Assembly: GCA_009733575.1 (NCBI GenBank) | Contig: ML769843.1 | Coordinates: 1-43,520 of the forward strand | Reading direction: 5' to 3' | Length of the DNA: 43,520 nucleotides | Origin: Gymnopus androsaceus JB14 | Taxonomy: Eukaryota > Basidiomycota > Agaricomycetes > Agaricales > Omphalotaceae | Shown here: positions 22,503 through 32,309 of the stretch, piece after piece | How positions within the stretch are numbered: position 1 is the stretch's first letter | How the letters are laid out: every line of letters starts with the position of its first letter | Notes under the pieces: model-generated | Database searches by the model: none | The model's input: only the letters and a program-made list of their open reading frames with translations | Told to the model about the DNA's origin: nothing | Position numbers and translations under genes: made by a program

Positions 22503-22860
22503 TCAGATACCCATCCAGGAAGTGTGCCTTTGTGCAGATGCTTTGTAAAACAAGAGATCAGCGAAGTATCTCTCAGAAAAAGCGGCATGAGATGCAGACT
22601 TGCTGTAGTATTCAGCAGCTTCAAGTTTGAGACGTGAAATCTCTGCCTCGCTGTGCATTGGTAGGAGTAGGATAATCTGAAACTTTATTTCTAAGCTGCT
22701 CTCTGCCCCGTTTATGTAGAGCCCAAACAAATTCCAGCAAACTGAAAGCACCGATGGCAATGGCAGCAGAAAAACCTTGGAATTCATTGGGATAAAAGGT
22801 AAGAATGAAGTTCAATACTGGTAGAAAGTGGGTGTATAAGTATTGTTGAACCTCCTCCAT
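22503..22860 (-). CDS. Small membrane/coiled-coil protein, reading frame interrupted
   Basis: ATG at 22858-22860 begins MEEVQQYLYTHFLPVLNF; a hydrophobic segment (FSAAIAIGAFSLLEFVW) and a basic linker (HKRGREQLRNK) follow. That frame closes at about 22620. The overlapping frame (22660-22503) continues more naturally as a helix, EAEISRLKLEAAEYYSKSAS, ending WMGI with TGA at 22503. Joining NKVS to EAEIS needs removal of about 28 bases, too short for a normal intron, so a small insertion or frameshift seems to have broken the gene. Function unknown. Decayed copies of exon 1 lie directly upstream. Confidence 0.45.
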
Positions 22861-23090
22861 TCCAGCAAACTGAAAACACCGATCAATGGCAATGGTTGCA
22901 GTAGCGGTGGCGGAAATGAAAGACTTGAAGTGCGTTGGGATGCAACTGGTAGTGAATGAAGTTCGTTCAATTCTGGTAACGAGTGCAGGTATAAGTATTG
23001 TTGAGCAAACTAAAAACACCCATCGATGACAATGGTAGCGGAAATGAAAGACTTGAAGTGCGTTAGAATGAAACTGGTAGTGACATGGTC
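22861..23090 (-). repeat. Tandem degenerate duplicates of the neighbouring exon
   Basis: At least two further copies of the 22735-22860 exon region are stacked upstream. The blocks TATAAGTATTGTTGA (22833, 22991), GCAAACT-AAA-CACC (22736, 22865, 23003) and GAAATGAAAGACTTGAAGTGCGTT (22914, 23040) recur at a spacing of roughly 125-160 bases. The copies carry stops and no longer encode the protein. Confidence 0.65.
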
Positions 23091-23370
23091 TTTTGGCCGG
23101 TCAACAGTGAAACCCCAAAGTGATATTTCATGAAGGTTACTCTTGGAAAGGAGGTTTCTGAATAGGCGATAGGTAGCGGAGAGTCGTATCTATGGGAGCA
23201 GTAAAATACGGTCGGTGAATACAAGATACATGCAGGAGGAACTCCCGTCGGAATAACCACCGGAACAAAAAGAGTCGAGACCGGGGACCACGGTTATGAA
23301 CTCTTGACATCGTGGGACTATCATCGCTGCCAGTTAAAAGCAGTGACATTCGTATCCCCCACTCACGATA

Positions 23371-24680
23371 ATGTCCAACTTTAATCCTTTGACGGACATA
23401 CCTTCGCTTACGGGGAAGGTGGCTATTGTCACGGGTGGAAAGTAAGCTTCACATTCATTATCTTCCAATATATCTCATGTGCTTTGATAGTCGAGGCATG
23501 GGCTTCCACATCTCGCAACAGCTTGCAAACCATGGTGCTAAGGTTTATATAGCAGCCCGATCTGAGAGCTCCGCTATGGAGGCCATCCGTCGCATTGAGT
23601 CGGAGAATTCTGCTACCAAAAATTCAGTATTCTATCTTAATCTGGACTTGAGCACACTGAAAGGAGCTCAAGAAGCCGGAAAGATTTTTTCTCAATCGGA
23701 ATCGAGGTTGGATATTCTGAGTGAGAATTCATGTTTTTTTTCTGTTGATAATTCACTAAACGAAACATCTAGTTCATAATGCTGGACTGTGAGCTATGAA
23801 CAACAATTCTTTCGGATTCCAAGGGACTTATCAAGGACTCAGCATGAGCCACCCCTACGCTCAAACAGCGGACGGCTTGGAGGACACGTTCGCGGTGAAG
23901 TAAGTATTTGGACGTTGAAATCAACAGTAGGTCTATGTTGATGGCACTCCTCTTAGCCACTTGGCCCCCTTTGTACTCACAAAAGGGTTACTTCCCACTC
24001 TGCTCTCGACGGCAAAGGATCCGAATGCTGATGTGAGAGTAGTGACGGTAATAGACTTTCTTTTCTATGTCGTAAACAGGAGCTGATGTAATGTGGCAAT
24101 ATTCAAGGTATCTTCGGAGATACATCCTCAAGCACCCGAAGGCGGTAAAATTTTCACCGTGGACGAAATCAACAGTCCGTGTGCTTCACCTATGTTTCGC
24201 GACTGGTTAAAAGGAAGATATGCTCGCTACGGTTTGTTAATTCGACCCCTTGATTTAGCTCTCATTCTAATCATGTTGCTCTTTTGTTTAGCTCGCTCAA
24301 AGCTTGCCAATATTTTATTTGCCAAGCAACTTCAAAAGGAATTTGATGCGAGCTCAGTTCCCGCTCTTGCTATCAGTATCAATCCGGGAGGTGTCGCTAC
24401 CGACACTGTGCTCAATAATATGGGATCTGTAGTCCTTTTCGGTCCTCTCTTGCGTTTCCTAGTGGGCCGTCTGGCAAAAACTCCTTTGGAAGGTGCTGCC
24501 ACAGCATTATTTGCTGCGACCTCCCCACAAGTCAGGGCACAAAGCAAGGACTTCGCTGGTGCATACCTTATTCCTTATGGAAAGCCAACTTTGGGAAGTA
24601 AGGATTCACAGGATGTGAAACTGGCAGAAAAATTATGGAAAGCAAGTGATGAGATTAGTGCTGCAGTGCTTAATAAATGA
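23371..24680 (+). CDS. Short-chain dehydrogenase/reductase (SDR)
   Basis: NAD(P)-dependent oxidoreductase with Rossmann fold, of the fungal WWOX/retinol-dehydrogenase-like type; 325 residues. Exons: 23371-23441, 23491-23720, 23773-23788, 23843-23899, 23957-24047, 24108-24231 and 24292-24680; the total is a whole number of codons. Cofactor motif VTGGNRGMGF (split by intron 1), HNAG in the 16-nt exon 3, TFAVNHLAPFVLTKG, catalytic Ser in VTVSSEIHP, catalytic Tyr and Lys in YARSK (split by intron 6), and NPGGVATD. Without intron 3 (23789-23842) an in-frame TGA at 23790 would stop translation; removing it gives HNAGL-MSHPYAQTADG, the usual spacing after NNAG. All key residues are present. Substrate unknown; no obvious pathway partner is adjacent. 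Confidence 0.92.
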
Positions 24681-24689
24681 TAACCACAT

Positions 24690-25434
24690 TTTCCTCCATT
24701 AAGTAGTTGTCCTTAGATTCTTCACAATGCATTAAGGTGATTTAATTATCCAAGAGATGTTCAAAAATTCAATCTATACATGACCTTGTATTTCAACTTT
24801 AAGGTTCCTTAAAGCCCCCTCCACTTTTGTCTATATGAGGAAGTATTTCCCCACACAATACACATTACAAATCACTGGTAGCTACTGTGTCAGCACTCAC
24901 AACACCATCACAGGCCTCTTTCCTTCCATTTCTCTCTCCCAATTAGCATTGTTTTTTTTCAATACACTTAGCACAGTACTGAAGCTACTAAAATCTGTAA
25001 GCCATTTGGTACATTTGAAGCAGTACTGTTGACCATCTCAAAGCAGTTGAGGGCAATCTTTACCATAATACCATATCAAACATCAGAAATGCTTTTTTGA
25101 CACAGATATTTGACTGCAAGTGTTCTAAACACTCATAGCAAATTAACTTTATTTAAACTGTTCTAGATATGTATTCCACCTACAAATTAACTTCAGACTT
25201 TTCAACTTTAAGGACCCTTCAGAACCCCTACCTCCCTCAAGGTCATATGGGCGCTTATTTGAACACCTCTTGCCTCGACGCGTCTCTCCCTAGCACGACT
25301 GTTTAGTCTCGGTTCCCCCGTGAACGTAACTCCTCCTCTACACTGTGGGCCAAAGCTGGGCCGGCACACCACTAAGTGAAATGTCTGGATTCTGTGTTCA
25401 TGGGAGGATGTCCCACTGCTCGAAATTGAGAGTC
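24690..25434. other. Intergenic with short direct repeat, no gene
   Basis: Contains two copies of TTCAACTTTAAGG followed by a similar CCTT...CCCC stretch (about 24795 and 25199), about 400 bases apart. No coding sequence or RNA seen. Confidence 0.4.
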
Positions 25435-25436
25435 TA

Positions 25437-26135
25437 CATCAGCAAAACCTGGGTGTGCTGCACAGAACTGTCCAGTTCTGTGCAGCGCTCATAGCACTCA
25501 TAGCAGCCATAGCAAGGGTACCCTCTGTCCAGAGCTATGGATTGCTATGAAGTGCTATGGAATGCTATAAGAGCGACGGAGATCACAAAAATGTCATCTG
25601 TCAGAATAACATTCAATACAAAATATATTATTCATTTGAATTGTTCTCCTGGCTTGCGAGACTTGTGCGAAACCATTGCAAGACTACAGATAATCATTAA
25701 AATAATTTATTGACTCATTTGTAGTACTAGTACAATGTAGCGAGACTAGTATAATGATTTCTACACACAGTACTAATGTAGTGATACTACTATTGTTACT
25801 ACTCATGAGTGATGACTGCTGGCAATGCCTGTTAGTAGAATACTTGAAAGAAAGCAGGCACTCACCGTTGGAAGAATCTTGGAGGGAAAGAAGTTGATGT
25901 TACGACGTTGCAATGATGCGCGTCGACTCTTATATAGTGCCCACCGGCACCCGCGGAGTTGAATGACAGATGATGAGATGTCGAAACAAGTTTGACAGTT
26001 GGCGCAAATATTCAACAACCCCACAGGAGCTCATAGCACCTTATAGCACCTCATAGTTCTGTAGAGAACTATGGCTGCTATGGCCTGCTATAGCTTGCTA
26101 TGGCTGCTATGACCACCACCCAGGTTTTGCTGATG
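25437..26135. mobile_element. MITE with 19-bp terminal inverted repeats and TA target duplication
   Basis: The ends are perfect inverted repeats: CATCAGCAAAACCTGGGTG at 25437-25455 and its reverse complement at 26117-26135, each flanked by TA (25435-25436, 26136-26137). That is the signature of Tc1/mariner-type (Stowaway-like) insertions. The element is 699 bp and encodes no transposase. Directly inside the left end is a perfect 14-bp hairpin with a 2-nt loop (25457-25486, arms GCTGCACAGAACTG). Both subterminal regions are packed with CATAGCA / GCTATGG variants (25487-25572 and 26030-26110), likely transposase-binding or foldback repeats. A full-length autonomous relative is presumably elsewhere in the genome. 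Confidence 0.85.
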
Positions 26136-26488
26136 TATTGCTATCATTTGAGGGAATTACTGCCATTAGTCAGTCATTAATTGTTTAATTTTATCAAGTC
26201 GGTGTTGGATCTCATACACATTGTCTAGCTCAGTGTTTGACTGCTATTCCTACCTACGACTGTAGCTGCATTGACGGATGCTTCTAAGACTACATCCGAT
26301 AGCCCTTCACGAGTCCCTTCAACCATGTCAAACCGGAATTTCAAATTTATCCTTCCCTTGCTGATATCGATATCTCGAGCAATACTCTTGGTTTCAATTC
26401 AACAGTTGGTTGAGAAGGAGCATGTGGCAATTCATTATTAGATGCATGCTTCCAAATAACATTATGACAAGAATAATAATATTCTCTG

Positions 26489-27027
26489 TCACCGCTTCGA
26501 AGGACGAAAATCCACTTTATCTTCCCCAATCATTATCTGAACTGAGTTCCTATCAAGGAAGTTTTTCTCATCTGGAATCGCGTTCTGAATAGGCATTCCG
26601 GATCAGAATAAAAGTGAGGCTCAGTAGTGTTTATATCACCTTCTGATACTGTTCATCTCCAAAAAGTGCAAGCAAGTTATCAAGTTTTTCGACATAGAAC
26701 TCAGCTGCACCATCAAAGGGAGCAATTGGGAGTCCCATGCTCTCAAAAGTCTCGTTGTATTGGGGAAGCACATGAAACTAAACGGTAATACCGAGTTGGT
26801 TAGTACTTGGTTCAAAAGAATTGATCTGACCTACCTGGTTATATCTGACAAGATTTTTCTTTACAGCGTCCAAGTTGGTAAATATATGAGCGTGATTTTT
26901 ACTCCTGGTGAAGTGTCGGAAGATGTAAGCAAACTCAGTTTTTAGAATAATCTTACCAGTGCTCGCTGAACTGCTCATGGGTCATGTTAGGTGCTCGTTT
27001 AAGAAGGCAAGTGATGCGGATGGTCAT
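26489..27027 (-). CDS. EthD-domain protein (dimeric alpha/beta barrel)
   Basis: 124-residue protein from four exons: 27027-26957, 26904-26835, 26777-26640 and 26584-26489, with introns of 52, 57 and 55 nt; every junction is GT-AG and in frame. MTIRITCLLKRAPNMTHEQF and FSEHWSKNHAHIFTNL match the EthD pattern (L-KR-P-MT-EEF--HW---H), followed by YNQFHVLP and the C-terminal DEKNFLDRNSVQIMIGE block. EthD proteins are small ferredoxin-like barrels that often sit in fungal and bacterial oxidative or polyketide/terpene clusters, some with decarboxylase, cyclase or monooxygenase activity. It lies 403 bases downstream of the sesquiterpene synthase stop, on the same strand, so a role in tailoring that product is a reasonable inference. 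Confidence 0.87.
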
Positions 27028-27430
27028 TGGATCCCGGCGAATATGGGACAAGCACAGAACGCTTTGTCATTAAATACCCAGTCGGATGCGCGAAATGCAT
27101 GGGGATAGATATCAAATTAAGCTACCCGGGGAAGTTCTAACCCCGGGCCTGCTACCCTTGAAACGAAACATCACTGCTTCAGATTATGAATAGCAGCGGG
27201 GTATAAGCCAATTAAGTTACTGCAGGGATAGGCACAAATACATTTGACAAATGGAATGAATCACTTACCGTTATCAGCATTTTCAAAACCCATGAGGGAG
27301 CGGGACTTTACCGCGCAGCGGTCGAATGGAAATGATAGGAGGATATCCTCACTCGGAATGAGTATGCTAATTAAATATAGTGAATAGTCTAAGGTCTTTC
27401 GGTACTCGAACAATAAGCTTAATCATCGAC
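27028..27430. other. Gap between terpene synthase and EthD genes with GC hairpin
   Basis: Contains a strong inverted repeat at 27125-27147: CCCGGGG, 9-nt loop, CCCCGGG. No gene seen. It could be part of the synthase 3' untranslated region or the EthD promoter. Confidence 0.4.
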
Positions 27431-28909
27431 TCATTCGGCAGCTGGGGTTTCTTCTGCAACATAATCTAAGCTGGGGAATTCCACTTCGCCCTCCATGTAG
27501 CCCAGATTATAACGTCCGCTCTGCGAATATGCTCCGAATTCAGAGCCAACGTACTAGAAGAAAACACTCACTGTTTGTGACCACGCGTTATTACCGCCCA
27601 TCACATATGGCATGTTAGCCACCCAGCGATGCACTTCAGAGTTCTTCCCCAGTACTGGATCGTTGATGACGGCAAGTCCAGCAGCAATGAAGTCCCTCTC
27701 TTTCTGCCGAATCTTGTTCACTACTATCTTTGCCGCCGAGATGTAGTCACATGCTTCATGATCCATTAAAATCCGGATGATGTTGGTGTCGTCCGAGTTG
27801 GAAAGTTTCTCTTTGAGGTAAGAGAAGTAGTCATTCACCAAGCCAACATGATCTGTAAATTAACGGATAAATAAAAACCAAGTTTTCCGATATTATTCGC
27901 TCTACCTGACACAATTCCTTCGGCTTCACGCATCAAAGGATGGAAAACTTCCTCGTCGGACAAGTTGATGCCCAAGGTATATCGGAACCACGCTGCACTT
28001 GATCAACATCTGCTTCGACAACTGTGCACATGTTGACGTACCGTTCGACATATACTAAGATTAACGTGAAAAATTTAGAGAAGAACACTACTCAGGGGAG
28101 TCGCACTCACGATAGCAATATTGACACGGCGTACAGCGAGGTACTGATCCAAGTTCTGGAACGATTCGTGGACATTCGAGCTGTATTTCGAGTAAGCGAA
28201 AATCCTCCGAGAAACACGTAAATTAACTCACTCCCACCACTCCCATGTCAGCTTTATGAACTGCCTGAAGGTGTACGGAGAAAGGTCTTTCTTTATTGCC
28301 GCAAAGACAATGTGATGGGCAATTTCAGCCCTGTCTTCGGGGTGCAGAAGATTCTAGTTATGATGTTAGTACTGAGGTATCATTCGATCGTGCAACCAAC
28401 CTCCAATCCAGGGGCTTCTGCAGCTTTCTTAAATCCTGGAATTCGGTCCAGTTCTTTGCCACTATCGATGTAGTCATCGGCGAGGAAGAAGATACCTGCT
28501 AGTCGTGCACCCCAGATCATGCGATCAAAATCGGCGCCAGGTGCACCTAGACGTGGGTCAGCTTGAGCGTTGAGTTAGAATAAAATGTCAAAACATACAC
28601 CATGTACTGAATCCGGCGAGCTTACAGCGTGGAACCTTCTGCCTTTCCTTTTCACTTGTAAAAGGCCATTCCTGTCAATATATTAATGCGTTGCGACAAG
28701 AGTCAATGAAATTGAGCTACCTTCATCAGGAATTCATCATGAAGCACATAGAGTTCTGGGATTGAAAAAAATTAGCGATGTTTTGTGAGTATACTTTTGT
28801 CGTCACCTTTCCATCTTGGATGGTTTCGAGCAGGTGGAAATGGTTGCCCAGCTTTGGGTGGAAAAGTTGAAATAATGCCTAGCCTGAGAGGAGTCTGGTC
28901 CTGAACCAT
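27431..28909 (-). CDS. Sesquiterpene synthase (class I terpene cyclase)
   Basis: Predicted metal-dependent cyclase of farnesyl diphosphate, about 340 residues, in ten exons from ATG 28907-28909 (MVQDQTPLRLG) to TGA 27431-27433. The aspartate-rich motif reads FFLADDYIDSGKE (DDxxD, residues about 94-98). The NSE triad is exact: NDYFSYLKE (residues about 223-231). The C-terminal WSQTSGRYN supplies the conserved Arg-Tyr pair. Exon 7 is a 13-nt microexon (28042-28054); with it and the TGCAG acceptor the frame runs VNIAI-YMSNA-WFRYTLGINL. The exon ending YVMGGNNAWSQT joins SGRYNLGY over a roughly 51-nt intron. All metal-binding residues are intact, so activity is expected. It is flanked on the same strand by the EthD gene (downstream) and an FAD monooxygenase pseudogene (upstream), which looks like a small terpenoid cluster. 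The product cannot be told from sequence. Confidence 0.93.
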
Positions 28910-29560
28910 GTTGGAGGGTGAAGTGGCGAAAGTTGCAGTGGCGATATAAAAACTTTCACCGCTTTTTATCGCTGCCATCGCAAAATAGATGTCCTTCGGT
29001 GGGTACAACGGAAGTCGTCATCTAAGCTATCTACTCTTCGAGTAGTTTGATCTACCCGCACCCGTATCCAAACATATACAAGAAAGTGTAGCAGTTGGAG
29101 ACGAGGTAATGGTGGTGGTTCCTTGCCAAATGCCATGGAAGCCGTGCGCGCTCCGGTGTGAAGGGCTAAACTTCCAAGGTTGAAACGAGAGACTGCGGGT
29201 ATCAGGGCACTCAAATTTTAGTTACCGGAGTTGACAAACCCAGAATGATCGGTGTCGGCCTTAACGAAGAGCCTCGAATGCGAGGATCGGGGTCTATCGG
29301 TAGAGTCTTATTAGCCACGCGTCTGGATGTCGAGCCAATTCAAAACTGGACCAGAAATTGTTTTCATGGGAGTGGCTAATAAGGTCTAGCAATCAATGAT
29401 AAACCCAAACCGTGGATATATAAGTTGAAAACAGAAACTTAGAACATAGCTATTATTGAACGTTGCCCTCGTTTGTCACAAATTCTCTTAATCAGTGATC
29501 TTGATAACTGAATTAATTGGGAACACCAAAAGTAAAAGGTGAACAGGCTCGTGTGACCAT
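28910..29560. promoter_or_regulatory. Upstream region of the sesquiterpene synthase
   Basis: Holds a perfect 12-bp inverted repeat: CTTATTAGCCAC at 29307-29318 and GTGGCTAATAAG at 29372-29383. A minus-strand open frame (MAFGKEPPPLPRLQLLHFLV, from 29136) is present but has no splice partner or family. A regulator-binding or small foldback role for the inverted repeat is only inferred. Confidence 0.4.
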
Positions 29561-29574
29561 CCGCTCTCCGATTT

Positions 29575-30812
29575 GTTCCGTGCTGATTCTGCGGGCAGCA
29601 ACCTTGTCCAAGATGCTGTGGAATTCACGTCGATTTTACATCTTTACTAGAGATAGAATTATAAACTTACGGGACTTGTGGGATGAGCTGCGTCTCCGAG
29701 AAGAACCACTCTATTCTTATACCACGTCGCGAGCTCCGGTCGATCGTACAAGCCAAACTTGGCTGGATCAGAGATGTACCTTGCTATAAGCTTGTGAACA
29801 AGGACACACCTTAACCATCTTCTCAGCGGTCTTCACCAATTCGCCAGCGCCAAAGCCCCATTCGGAAACCGGATCCTTTGCAAGCATGGTATCATCGACT
29901 GCACGCCAAGTCTCTTTGGTTTCCGCTTCGGGCCTTGTTATTCTATAGTTCAAAAAATCAACCATTATTCATTGTTTGGTAGAATTGCATCCACTCGCGC
30001 CCAGGAATACCGATCGTGTCCAATCTGATAGCAAATACTCATAATGAGTATTTTCACCAAAATAGTTGATCATGGAAGCATTGTCGGGGAAAGAATTTGG
30101 TCGAGGACTGAAATCCGCCTATCTATACTCGCAAATCAACAAAATTCAGCGAAGTCAATGAATAATTCCTACCTGGGTTAAACCCGTAAATGAAGCCTGT
30201 TCTTTTCCAAAAAGACTACCGTGTGTTACTATGGATGCCATCGCAGCCAACAACGAAACTAGCTGTATCAGTTGTACCATTTTCGAATGTGACTTGAACA
30301 GAATCCGATCGTTGCTGGATATCAACGACATTATGCTCCCAATGGATTTCCACCCCTGCTTTGAGCGCCGTTTCTGCAAGAAGGCATAGGAATTCGTGTC
30401 TCTGGTTTCCCATCCCGATACTATTAACCGTATTTGCAGCGACACCTGACGCATCCAAGGGTGTTTCAAGGGTATGGTCTCCAAGCAAAGTTTCGTGGCC
30501 TGTTACCGTCGAAAAAAAGGCTAGGCGATCTTCGACATGTCCTGGAAGCTGTTCCAATAGACCTAGAATGAGACCAAGGACTCGGAGGCCATTGGATTGA
30601 AGCCTAGAGAATGAGTGGTCGGTTTGGTTGAAAACAATGGAAGACCTACAAGAGAGAGAGATCCCGCCATCCGATCCCGCTTTGATTCGCTCGTATATTA
30701 CAGGTTGGTAGCCTTTAGATTTGAGAAACGTCGCTAGTCACTGGACCCGCAACACCACAACCGATGATGATGACTCTTGTTGGTACTATTTCACTATTGG
30801 TGAATGAAACCG
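29575..30812 (-). pseudogene. FAD-dependent monooxygenase (salicylate-hydroxylase-like), decayed
   Basis: The N-terminal dinucleotide-binding motif TRVIIIGCGVAGPV is at about 30780-30739. One extra base near 30738 throws LATFLKSKGYQPVIYER out of frame. A CT repeat near 30648-30658 changes frame again before LQSNGLRVLGLI. The middle part is good: FFSTVTGHETLLGD and the DG motif VVGCDGIHSNTR (about 30250-30216). Further on, GHDRYSWARVDAILPNNE ends in a TAA near 29970 and needs another frame change to reach NYRITRPEAETKETWR. The GD motif VVLLGDAAHPTSP joins HLGQG across an intron (about 29670-29610), after which homology stops; the C-terminal part is missing. No start codon is evident either. 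Several independent lesions make loss of function near certain. In an intact cluster it would have oxidised an aromatic or terpenoid substrate. Confidence 0.85.
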
Positions 30813-31830
30813 GATTTGCAATGAAAGTTGTCCGAACCAACGCTATTTAAATCATCGAAAACCACCATGTAACCGCGGCTCCAAAGATTCCGACAATACT
30901 TGACTCCATTCGAGTTTTCTGAGGTTCTGAGGTCAGAAAATATTTCCGCCACCAGCAGAAGGATGCATTGAAACCCTTGAGCATTTCGTTGGTACAAGCC
31001 AGAGAGTATGAAGATGAGGAGTTAATGACCTGCAAGACCTGACACCTGAATCAGTGCACGCAGTCAGCAAATATAGAGTGCTTCATCAGCGATTGCATTC
31101 CCTGTTAAACTGGATCAGCACTCGGAAGATTTGTAGACTTCTGCAATCTCGCTGTAGTCCTATCGCACGGGGATTTTTTTTTTTTTTTTGCGTCTCGCAA
31201 CCTCTAGATTGACTAGATAGGCACTGGATGTGAACAACGGCGACAAAAGCTAGAGATGTTCAAATTCCTCGGTCTCAATTAATGTGCAATAGAGGAAGAT
31301 GGCCACTGAAAGAATTTCGCAAAGTATCTCAGTTGAATTCGTACAAAGAATCAAATGCGACTCACAGATATCACTTCCTGTAATAAACCATCTTATAACC
31401 AGTTCCAAGACAGCAACGTACGAGCACAAGATAACAAAGAAAATCAAGAATGCGCAGCGGGACTTGAAAAGGCGGCTTAAAACATATTCGACAATAATGT
31501 CATCAACAGTTGGCTGGCTCATCGACGAATTAGTTTTCCGGTCTTGTTTAGCAAGAGGAGAGCGTTTGTGTCAACGAGCAAGGAACCTCCGAGGTCATTT
31601 AGTTGACGTTCTGGTCAACTGGGTGTAAAAACATTCGAACAAGCGGCACAAGGAACGTAAGGTTCATGGATAGTGGATTCGTATTCCTTGTGAGTGTGAG
31701 GGATAATATAAGGCAGTCGATACAGTACAAAGGATGTTACAAATCGAATACAGAAATACAATAGAGACACCTAAGGAGAAGCACATCAGGTACAATCAGG
31801 ACGAGAAAAACACAGTAGCTCACAAAAGAC
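30813..31830. other. Intergenic; overlapping weak open frames
   Basis: Contains a T16 run near 31172-31189. Two opposite ATG-started frames overlap at 31250-31628: plus strand, basic (TKKIKNAQRDLKRRLKTYST); minus strand, hydrophobic (FLIFFVILCSYVAVLELVIR). They mirror each other and neither has splice or family support. Confidence 0.25.
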
Positions 31831-31836
31831 CCGCCA

Positions 31837-32309
<473 letters not shown>

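Noticed and set aside
23790..23792. In-frame TGA in the dehydrogenase gene
   Set aside because: A 54-nt GT-AG intron (23789-23842) removes it and gives the standard SDR spacing after HNAG, so it is not a nonsense mutation.
25803..26024. Short minus-strand frame inside the MITE
   Set aside because: 73 codons, no transposase motif; the element is non-autonomous.
28010..28060. Apparent frameshift in the terpene synthase between VNIAI and WFRYTLG
   Set aside because: Resolved by a 13-nt exon and the TGCAG acceptor; the frame then runs through to the NSE motif.
31250..31628. Two overlapping genes (basic plus-strand, hydrophobic minus-strand)
   Set aside because: They are complementary frames of the same bases with no splice sites, family or neighbours in support.
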